DNA from: Alphaproteobacteria bacterium
Lineage (GTDB): Bacteria; Pseudomonadota; Alphaproteobacteria; Micavibrionales; Micavibrionaceae
Assembly (NCBI GenBank): GCA_016763095.1
Contig: JAESUK010000165.1
Location: forward strand, 1 to 5,240
Direction: 5' to 3'
Length of the DNA: 5,240 nucleotides
The number at the start of each line of letters is the position of its first letter. The first letter of the stretch is position 1. Below, in pieces: positions 1-5,240 of this stretch. A model generated the notes under the pieces. The model worked only from the letters and a program-made list of their open reading frames with translations, searched no databases and was not told the DNA's origin. The position numbers and the translations under genes are program-made.

Positions 1-1338
1 ATTAGTAGGCTCATCCAGAATAAGACAGCTCTTAGGGCTAGCCAAAATCTTGGCAAGCATAAGTCGGTTTTTCTGTCCCCCAGATAAATTACAAACCTTG
101 TCATCTATGCGAGCAGGATCAAACATAAAGTCTTTTAGATACCCGCATATATGGCGTTCTTTACCCATAACTTCTATATAGTCATTTCCTGTAGGCGATA
201 GTATTTTTTTAAGCGAGAATTGAGGGTTTAGCTCGCTTCTCTTTTGATCGAAATATGAGAATTCGAGTTCTTTTTTACGCTTAATTCTGCCCATATCAGG
301 CTGTAGCTCATCGATTAGAAGCTTTAGAAATGTTGTTTTTCCAGAGCCATTGCGGCCCAAAATTCCAATACGGTCTCCGCGCTGGATCCGTAAATTGAAC
401 TTATCCAAAATTGGAATAGTCTTATCGCCATCTTGAAAGGATTTACAGACATTATGGAATTCAGCCACAATTTTTGCATTTTCTTCTGTGCCTTTAAGCG
501 CTGTGAGTTCAATTTTTTGAGTAGCGCGTCGATAAGATGATTGGTCGGCTCTATATTGGTCGCGCATGATCTTCATTTGCTCAACACGGCGAACATTACG
601 TTTACGACGTGCTTTAACACCACGGTTTGCCCATTCAACTTCTTGCGCCACCATTTGCTTACGGTTTTTGAGTTCGCGCTCTTCTTGCTCAAGCAAAAGA
701 GACGACCATTCTTCAAAATGTGCAAAGCCTTTAGGCGATACTTTCATGCCCCCTCTATCAAGCCAAAATACTTGATTTGTTACGTTGCTAAGGAAGGCTC
801 TATCATGGCTAATACACAGGATTGTTCCTCTGTAATTTTTAAGATAGTTTTCTAGCCATTGTATGATTTCTAGGTCTAGATGGTTTGTTGGTTCATCAAG
901 AAGTAAAATGTCGGGTTCTTCAACAAGCGCACGTGCGATTCCTGCGCGACGAAGCTGTCCACCTGATAGAATAGTCATTAATGCTTCGGGATCAATTTGT
1001 AGCGCGTCCGTTACAATATCGACTTTGTAAGAATAGAGCTCTTTGTCTTCGTCTTTAATCTCACTAAAGATGTAATCAAAAACAGTCTTGCCTTCTTTGG
1101 GAGTAATATCTTGGTGAAGGTAGCCAATTGTTACATTTGTTTCTTCCCAACGTTCGCCTTCATCAAGTTCACGATGTCCTGTAATCAAGTTCATCAATGT
1201 AGATTTACCCGCGCCATTTTTTCCAACCAATGCGATGCGTGCACCTTCATGGATGTTGAAAGATAGGTTTTTAAACAATGGCTCTTTATCAAAAGCGATA
1301 AGAGCATCTTTAATGGATAGAAGTAGTCTTGAACTCAT
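1..1338 (-). CDS. uup: Uup-type ABC-F ATPase, 3'-truncated by window edge
   Basis: ABC-F proteins are soluble twin-ATPase proteins without membrane domains. Family knowledge: most act at the ribosome, and E. coli Uup also affects precise transposon excision. Only the first 446 residues are in the window; the family is about 630, so the end of the second ATPase domain and the C-terminal DNA-binding/coiled-coil domain lie outside. Domain 1: Walker A GKNGAGKST at 39-47, signature LSGGQ 124-128, Walker B ILLLDEP 144-150 followed by TNHLD, and H-switch SHDR 177-180. The basic linker helices span about 215-285, with the Uup-like patch EWANRGVKARRKRN. Domain 2: Walker A GRNGSGKTT 328-336, YFDQ Q-loop region about 362-365, signature LSGGQ 418-422, and Walker B with DEPTN at the edge. 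The ATG at 1338 is the only near start, because an in-frame TAA lies four codons upstream. No Shine-Dalgarno is visible. The frame is unbroken. Uup is preferred over other ABC-F paralogues because of the linker and the ERHICGYLKDFMF-like stretch in domain 2. Confidence 0.93.
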   Translation of the reverse strand, partial: MSSRLLLSIKDALIAFDKEPLFKNLSFNIHEGARIALVGKNGAGKSTLMNLITGHRELDEGERWEETNVTIGYLHQDITPKEGKTVFDYIFSEIKDEDKELYSYKVDIVTDALQIDPEALMTILSGGQLRRAGIARALVEEPDILLLDEPTNHLDLEIIQWLENYLKNYRGTILCISHDRAFLSNVTNQVFWLDRGGMKVSPKGFAHFEEWSSLLLEQEERELKNRKQMVAQEVEWANRGVKARRKRNVRRVEQMKIMRDQYRADQSSYRRATQKIELTALKGTEENAKIVAEFHNVCKSFQDGDKTIPILDKFNLRIQRGDRIGILGRNGSGKTTFLKLLIDELQPDMGRIKRKKELEFSYFDQKRSELNPQFSLKKILSPTGNDYIEVMGKERHICGYLKDFMFDPARIDDKVCNLSGGQKNRLMLAKILASPKSCLILDEPTN

Positions 1339-1388
1339 GAGGATTGTTTAGAGCATTCTATATCAGCTGTCTAGATATGATGTAAATA
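1339..1388 (-). other. 50-base gap between orphan gene and uup, no terminator seen
   Basis: This short spacer lies between the TGA of the 978-residue gene and the ATG of uup. It holds a 5-base inverted repeat (ATATC at 1360-1364, GATAT at 1374-1378) around a 9-base loop, with no T-run after it on the minus strand, so it does not look like an intrinsic terminator. No convincing Shine-Dalgarno precedes uup: the bases just before its ATG read AACAATCCTC. Read-through from the upstream gene is therefore plausible, as is a uup promoter inside the end of the upstream gene. Neither can be decided from sequence. Confidence 0.5.
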
Positions 1389-4325
1389 TCAAACGAGTGT
1401 AAGCGTAGGCTTTTTATCATTTGGATTCTCAGGTGGTGTGGGGTCATCGTAAAAATGTTCTGGATCCGTTGATATTGGTTGATATCCTTTTGTTTTTAAT
1501 GCCTCAATGCGTGCGCTTACTTTATCCGCAATATGTGCAAGTCTGTCATGTAGCGCTGGGTATTGAATGCTCTCTAAGTTAATTGTGTGGAGTATCTTTT
1601 CTGCATCATACATGTCTTCACGAATAAGTGGGCATGTGTCTGGATCGAGCTCTATGTTTGCATCGTACATATAGAGCTGTGTCATGCTTTTACAGGCATA
1701 GAAGGTTTCGAGTTGTTGTCGTAAATCTGTTTGGAATTCAGAGAATCCGTTCTCTGTGTCTTTTGATGCATCTTTCCATGTTTTGAATTTCCCCGCTTGA
1801 TCATCTGAGAGAGAGACCATGAGGTCTTCGGTCATTGTTGCGTCAACAATGCCGCTTACTTCTATGTTCACCATTAAGTCTTCAATTAAACCGTATGTGA
1901 TGATGTCAGGATCACTGTTTGGGCAATGCTGTACAAATTCCTTGAGTGTTCCAAGCCCACGTCTTGCGTAATCATGCATAGAAAGAGATGGGCTTTTGGT
2001 GTGTTCATTACTTATGTATGCCATGGCATTATCAAATGTATATACCGCATCATCTGTGGCAGGGATTCCACAGGACTCAAGAGTTTCTAAGTTTTCAATA
2101 ATGCTGAATTCTGGAGATTTGATGATATCAAGTGGCCATAAATATTCATGGTTTGGATCAGTGAAGCGTAGTACGTCAATATTTTGATACATGCTAAACA
2201 AGTCACGTTCAAGGTGAGATGTTTGGAAGTTTAGTCCATCCATCATAATTTGAATATCTTCCAAGCGATCTTTTAGAGCAAGATTTTCAGGGGCTAGTGT
2301 CCCGTTAAGTATGTCTTCATACATCTCGTCTAATTCTTCTTGGATGTCGTACATTGTCAAAAGGGCGTGAGGGAATTCCATATCTATGTGGTTGGCTTTA
2401 TAACCATCTTTTGCTTCTTCTAAATATAGCTTTTCTTCGCTTGTAAGATGTTTGGTAACTTCTGGGCTTTCTAGTAACTCTGCTCCGACCAAGATGAGTG
2501 TTCTTATTTCTGGGTCCAAGTGTTCGTTATAATGATTTAGCTGAACGTCACGATGTATTAGACCATACAGGTTCTGTCTATGTTGTCCTGGTTCTGTTTC
2601 TGGATCAGGAAATTTGGACGGTTGAACAAGTATAAGAGCACGCTCATATGCCGTTTGATCATTTGTTATAGATGGTGCTTGGTATGTTCCATTTTCCATT
2701 TCTTGGTGTTGTTGCTGTATCCAAAATATGCGTTCCGAATCCGTCATAGATTTGGAAGGTGTATTTGTATTTGTTAAGGCTGTAACCGTTGCTTTTGCAA
2801 ATGTGTCTTTAATAACAGGTTTAATCTCGGTCTTTGGTTCTGTAGGATCATCACTGTCCATCTCTCCATAGCCTTCTTCGGGTGGAGGTGTGCCTTCAAA
2901 TCCTGCTATATGTAGCAATTCCAATTTGTTGTTTAATTCTTCGCCAATGGCTTCAATTTCTGCGTTTAGGAAGGCATCTGGTACGTTATCTGGGGATATT
3001 TCTGCAACACCTGCCTCGGCATCAAATATATCCTCGCCGATTAGTGGGTGTCTTTCGGGAGGAAGATTTAAATGTGCTTTATACTTATATAAATTCATAA
3101 GGTTTTTACAGGCATAGAAGGTCTCCAACTGGTCTTTTATGTCATCTGAATCATTAGAGAATCGTGCGCCAACTTTTTGTGAAGCATATTTCCAATCTTC
3201 AAACTTTTCCATCTGTTCTTCAGATACAATTTCGGAGATAAGGTTTGCAATAGCTGGGTCAATAGAAGACGAATCAAAGGACTCATCAATAAGTAAGTCT
3301 TCAAATAGTGCATATGTAATTATGTCTTTGTCTGCATTTGGATGAAATTCGATGAATTTTCTGAGTGCGCCTAAGCTTCGTTCTGCATAGTGTTTGAAGG
3401 CTGCATGTGGAGGAAGTTTGTAGCTTTGGCTTATGTTATCAATCATAAGACTAGAAATTTCAATGTTTGATCTCGTATCTGGTATGCCACAAAAATGTAG
3501 ATATTCAGATGTTTCCTCTACGTCAAAATGCGGGTGCTGTAGTGGATTGAGATACCAAACAGCATCATTGGGCAATGCTGTTTGTACCAAAAACCCTACA
3601 TCTTGGTATATTTCAAGAAGGTCGCGTTCTATATCGGTTTCATTGGCATCAATGGTTTGTACCATCTCAAATATATTATCAAGTTTTTGCTTTAACGCGT
3701 CATCTTTTGGATCGAGCGTACCGTCTAGAATGCTTGTACGAATATTTTGAAGCTCTTCTTCTATCTGGAAAAGCACAATTACGGCATATTGATGGTTTAA
3801 ATCTATATATTTAGATTTATATGTATCGTTAATATCATCTACAAAGAGTTGCTCTTCTTGGGTAAGTTGTTCTCTGAGTTCTGGCTTGTCTAAAAGCTCC
3901 CTTCCCAAGATGGCGAGGGTACTTATTTCAGGGTAGATGAAGTCATCACCGTTTATACCTAAACCGTAATAGCCAATTTGCTTTTCACGCGCTTCTATAA
4001 TTTTAAGGCTGTCTTTGTATTGCCCGTCATAGTCTTCATTTTTAGGGAATAGGTAAGGCTGGAGTAAGGCAATGCCTCTCTCCTGTCCTGTGAGGACTGA
4101 CTTGATTTGCTGGACGTTGTCAGGTTGGTTATTGGCGTGGTCAAAATTTCTTTTGAGTTCTTGAACTTTTTTCGCGGTATGAAGCGCATAACTTTCTTCT
4201 GTCGCGATTTCTATTTCTTCGAGTTCTTCTTGTGTTGTCTGTAGTTTGGGAAGGGGTCGAGGATGTTCGCTTGGAATATGTGGGGATCTATCGGATAGGT
4301 TTACAACTTTAGAATCTTCAGACAC
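1389..4325 (-). CDS. Hypothetical 978-residue acidic protein with two tandem homologous ~450-residue units
   Basis: I do not recognise the family and assign no function. The start is GTG at 4325: an in-frame TAA at 4347-4349 closes the frame upstream, the GAGGG at 4333-4337 is well spaced, and the next internal Met is at residue 221, inside a conserved unit. Residues 1-43 are a polar, Pro-containing leader (MSEDSKVVNL onward) with no signal peptide. Unit 1 is about residues 44-497 and unit 2 about 529-965. They align at an offset of 472-473 with very few gaps. Paired motifs include GRELL 141/GAELL 614, ILDGTL 199/ILNGTL 672, CGIP 279/752, YAERSLG 313/YARRGLG 786, DIITY 334/807, QLETFYACK 399/871 and DAE 435/907. 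Each unit ends in an acidic Pro-rich tail (DDPTEP 492, DDPTPP 960). The composition is rich in Asp/Glu, has only six cysteines, looks mostly alpha-helical, and shows no membrane segment. It is probably soluble. It sits between yhiN-like and uup genes on the same strand, 137 and 50 bases away. The long intact frame and the two conserved units argue it is a real, functional gene. Confidence 0.93.
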   Translation of the reverse strand: MSEDSKVVNLSDRSPHIPSEHPRPLPKLQTTQEELEEIEIATEESYALHTAKKVQELKRNFDHANNQPDNVQQIKSVLTGQERGIALLQPYLFPKNEDYDGQYKDSLKIIEAREKQIGYYGLGINGDDFIYPEISTLAILGRELLDKPELREQLTQEEQLFVDDINDTYKSKYIDLNHQYAVIVLFQIEEELQNIRTSILDGTLDPKDDALKQKLDNIFEMVQTIDANETDIERDLLEIYQDVGFLVQTALPNDAVWYLNPLQHPHFDVEETSEYLHFCGIPDTRSNIEISSLMIDNISQSYKLPPHAAFKHYAERSLGALRKFIEFHPNADKDIITYALFEDLLIDESFDSSSIDPAIANLISEIVSEEQMEKFEDWKYASQKVGARFSNDSDDIKDQLETFYACKNLMNLYKYKAHLNLPPERHPLIGEDIFDAEAGVAEISPDNVPDAFLNAEIEAIGEELNNKLELLHIAGFEGTPPPEEGYGEMDSDDPTEPKTEIKPVIKDTFAKATVTALTNTNTPSKSMTDSERIFWIQQQHQEMENGTYQAPSITNDQTAYERALILVQPSKFPDPETEPGQHRQNLYGLIHRDVQLNHYNEHLDPEIRTLILVGAELLESPEVTKHLTSEEKLYLEEAKDGYKANHIDMEFPHALLTMYDIQEELDEMYEDILNGTLAPENLALKDRLEDIQIMMDGLNFQTSHLERDLFSMYQNIDVLRFTDPNHEYLWPLDIIKSPEFSIIENLETLESCGIPATDDAVYTFDNAMAYISNEHTKSPSLSMHDYARRGLGTLKEFVQHCPNSDPDIITYGLIEDLMVNIEVSGIVDATMTEDLMVSLSDDQAGKFKTWKDASKDTENGFSEFQTDLRQQLETFYACKSMTQLYMYDANIELDPDTCPLIREDMYDAEKILHTINLESIQYPALHDRLAHIADKVSARIEALKTKGYQPISTDPEHFYDDPTPPENPNDKKPTLTLV
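1431..2741 (-). repeat. Internal protein repeat, unit 2 (residues ~529-965)
   Basis: This is the second homologous unit of the 978-residue protein, about 473 residues after unit 1. It keeps C752 and C878 (matching C279 and C406) and has two extra cysteines, C801 and C898, at positions where unit 1 has histidines (H328, H426). The matching end-tail is DDPTPPENP at 960-968, followed by the C-terminus KKPTLTLV. The DNA of the two units has diverged widely, so the duplication is old and not an assembly artefact. Confidence 0.88.
1688..1706 (-). repeat. 19-base perfect direct repeat, copy in unit 2
   Basis: The plus-strand bases ttttacaggcatagaaggt recur exactly at 3104-3122. On the minus strand this encodes ETFYACK (873-879) of the invariant QLETFYACK motif. 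It is the longest exact match I found by eye between the two units; the flanking DNA diverges. It is best read as a conserved coding motif, not an independent DNA element. Confidence 0.8.
2835..4196 (-). repeat. Internal protein repeat, unit 1 (residues ~44-497)
   Basis: This is the first of two homologous units in the 978-residue protein. Clear similarity to unit 2 begins by residue 82 (ERGIALLQP, matching ERALILVQP at 561) and is probable from about 44. The best conserved block is 313-347, where I count 19 identities in 35 positions against 786-820. Its two cysteines (C279, C406) are both kept in unit 2. It ends with the acidic Pro-rich stretch TPPPEEGYG to DDPTEP. A less conserved Thr/Lys linker (about 498-528) separates it from unit 2. 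Boundaries are approximate. Confidence 0.88.
3104..3122 (-). repeat. 19-base perfect direct repeat, copy in unit 1
   Basis: This is the partner of 1688-1706, encoding ETFYACK (401-407) of unit 1. The codons for these seven residues are identical in both units, although synonymous changes are frequent elsewhere, including in the adjoining Gln-Leu codons. That suggests local constraint, a local conversion event or chance. Confidence 0.8.
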
Positions 4326-4332
4326 AGAAATA

Positions 4333-4337
4333 CCCTC
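4333..4337 (-). promoter_or_regulatory. Shine-Dalgarno GAGGG for the GTG-started orphan gene
   Basis: On the minus strand GAGGG stands 7 bases before the GTG at 4325, which supports this non-ATG start. It directly follows GTAAC, which could pair with an upstream GTTAC in the leader (see the leader entry). Confidence 0.75.
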
Positions 4338-4399
4338 GTTACGCAGTTACTGAGTAGGTTTCCGTCGCTCTCTGACAATGCACAAGGAACGAAGTAACG
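4337..4399 (-). promoter_or_regulatory. Possible leader stem next to the Shine-Dalgarno
   Basis: In the minus-strand transcript CGTTAC (4399-4394) can pair with GTAACG (4342-4337), enclosing 51 bases and ending at the edge of the GAGGG ribosome binding site, with the first G of that site inside the pairing. A six-pair stem with such a long loop is weak by itself and may be chance. Confidence 0.2.
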
Positions 4400-4407
4400 C
4401 CACTCTT

Positions 4408-4454
4408 ATTGTTTTCGATAGTTAACATATATACAATATGTGTGCGTTATGCAA
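4408..4454 (-). promoter_or_regulatory. Candidate sigma-70-like promoter(s) for the orphan gene
   Basis: Two overlapping minus-strand candidates lie in the 137-base gap. Candidate one has TTGCAT (4454-4449), a 17-base spacer and TATATG (4431-4426). Candidate two has TTGTAT (4436-4431), a 17-base spacer and AACAAT (4413-4408). Each is about half a consensus match, so the evidence is the spacing plus position upstream of a gene. The short inverted repeat CATAT-5-ATATG (4426-4440) overlaps both and could be an operator or just AT-rich sequence. No terminator for the preceding yhiN-like gene is visible here, so read-through is also possible. Confidence 0.3.
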
Positions 4455-4462
4455 GGTGTGTT

Positions 4463-5240
4463 TTAAGCGTATTGTCCTGCGGCGAAGCCCGAGGCCCACG
4501 CCCATTGAAAGTTAAATCCGCCGAGATGCCCTGTGACATCTATTACTTCTCCGATGAAGAAGAGGTTTTCTTGTTTTTTGGCTTCAAATGTTTTTGAGGA
4601 TAACTCGTTTGTATTGACCCCGCCAAGTGTTACCTCAGCTGTGCGGTAGCCTTCTGTGCCACAGGGCTTGATTGTCCAGTTGTTTATGTGATTAGCAAGA
4701 ACATCAAGCTTTTTCCCTGAGAGATCAGCAATACGCCCGCTTATTTCATGCTCCTCAAGAATGCTTTCACAGATGCGTTTTGGTAGAATTTCTGCCAATA
4801 TTTTCTGAATATCTTGTTTTGGTGATTGTTGTTTTTTGGTTTTAAGGAAGTCCAACACGTCATGGTCGAGTGCCATATTTATTTGTATGGTATCGCCTTC
4901 GTTCCAATATGAAGATATTTGTAGAATGGATGGTCCGCTTAGTCCTCTGTGCGTAAAGAGCATACCTTCGGTGAACTGTGTTTTATTTGCGCGCACGCTG
5001 GCGTTTACAGAGATTCCTGTGAGGTTTCTACAGCGCTGGGTGATGTCTACGTCGAAGGTGAGAGGAACAAGCCCTGCGCGTGGTTTAATGATGTTTAAGC
5101 CAAATTTTTCTGCTATTTGATAACCGAAAGGTGTTGCGCCAATTTTAGGGATGGATAACCCGCCCGTTGCAATGACCAAAGATTGGCTTATGAACCGACC
5201 TTTGCTTGTACCAACGGTGTAACAATCATCCGCATAAGAA
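4463..5240 (-). CDS. HI0933/YhiN-family FAD-binding oxidoreductase, 5'-truncated by window edge
   Basis: This is a flavoprotein family annotated as NAD(P)/FAD-dependent or aminoacetone-oxidase-like. Its physiological substrate is generally not known, so I do not name a reaction. The last 258 residues are visible out of about 390-410 usual for the family; the N-terminal dinucleotide-binding GxGxxG region lies off the window. Visible motifs: SLVIATGGLSIPKIGAT near fragment residues 20-36, RAGLVPLTF about 20 residues further, TEVxLGG-like AEVTLGGVNT, then ELSSKTFEAK. The hallmark C-terminal FAD-contact block follows: FIGEVIDVTGHLGG, then FNFQWAWASG. The product appears soluble. The frame stays open to the window edge, so the TTG at 5179 is not the true start. 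The stop TAA is followed by 137 bases before the orphan gene on the same strand. E. coli YhiN is the closest protein I can compare from memory, but I leave the symbol blank because paralogous subfamilies exist. Confidence 0.93.
   Translation of the reverse strand, partial: SYADDCYTVGTSKGRFISQSLVIATGGLSIPKIGATPFGYQIAEKFGLNIIKPRAGLVPLTFDVDITQRCRNLTGISVNASVRANKTQFTEGMLFTHRGLSGPSILQISSYWNEGDTIQINMALDHDVLDFLKTKKQQSPKQDIQKILAEILPKRICESILEEHEISGRIADLSGKKLDVLANHINNWTIKPCGTEGYRTAEVTLGGVNTNELSSKTFEAKKQENLFFIGEVIDVTGHLGGFNFQWAWASGFAAGQYA

Noticed and set aside
324..512. 62-residue minus-strand open frame starting MNSQRLK
   Set aside because: It overlaps the Uup coding frame in a shifted register. The Uup frame here carries Walker A and linker motifs, so this is a shadow.
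541..855. 104- and 69-residue plus-strand open frames
   Set aside because: They are antisense to the well-supported Uup linker and first ATPase domain, with no recognisable product or ribosome binding site.
1360..1378. Inverted repeat ATATC/GATAT as a terminator of the orphan gene
   Set aside because: It has only five A/T-rich pairs, a 9-base loop and no T-run, so it is too weak for an intrinsic terminator.
1389..1442. C-terminal tail of the orphan protein as a secretion signal for an effector
   Set aside because: The tail is Pro/Asp-rich and ends KKPTLTLV, but a similar acidic tail also follows unit 1 internally, and no secretion genes are nearby. Nothing specific supports export.
1996..3814. 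Several plus-strand open frames of 63-105 residues (near 1996, 2580, 2882, 3139, 3433, 3575)
   Set aside because: All are antisense to the 978-residue gene, whose two conserved repeat units establish the true frame. The translations are low-complexity shadows.
3995..4189. 64-residue minus-strand frame starting MRFIPRK
   Set aside because: It is a shifted-register shadow inside unit 1 of the orphan gene.
4409..4597. 62-residue plus-strand frame and a plus-strand TTGTTT-17-TACAAT promoter look-alike at 4409-4437
   Set aside because: The frame is antisense to the conserved C-terminal FAD block of the flavoprotein. With no plausible plus-strand gene, the promoter match is taken as chance in AT-rich DNA.
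5177..5179. TTG as the start of the flavoprotein
   Set aside because: The frame continues upstream to the window edge with family-typical sequence (VGTSKGRF before SLVIATGG), so the gene is simply truncated.

Overview
The window is a co-directional, minus-strand stretch of bacterial chromosome with three genes. Two are recognisable housekeeping-type genes cut by the window edges, and between them lies a large protein I cannot assign to any family. The DNA is moderately AT-rich by eye. The Uup-type ABC-F protein and the YhiN-type flavoprotein are typical of Gram-negative bacteria. The flavour of the Uup linker suggests an alphaproteobacterium, but that taxonomic guess is weak.

Layout in transcription order (right to left on the given strand): (1) 5240-4463, the C-terminal two thirds of a HI0933/YhiN-family FAD-binding protein, with its N-terminus off the window. 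(2) 4462-4326, a 137-base gap with two overlapping weak promoter candidates, a short AT-rich inverted repeat and the leader of the next gene. (3) 4325-1389, a complete 978-residue acidic, soluble-looking orphan protein with a GTG start and a good Shine-Dalgarno. (4) 1388-1339, a 50-base gap without a visible terminator. (5) 1338-1, the first 446 residues of an Uup-type ABC-F ATPase, cut inside its second Walker B region.

The main discovery is the middle gene. Its protein consists of two long homologous units in tandem, about residues 44-497 and 529-965. They align almost without gaps at an offset of about 473 residues for some 400 residues, and each ends in an acidic Pro-rich tail. Conserved patches include QLETFYACK (identical in both), CGIP, a Y-A-x-R-x-L-G-x-L block and D-I-I-T-Y. 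There is no signal peptide, membrane segment or known catalytic motif that I can recognise. A weaker resemblance inside each unit hints at an older duplication and hence a fourfold architecture. No plus-strand gene, RNA gene, CRISPR array or mobile element is supported, and nothing shows that the three genes share a function.
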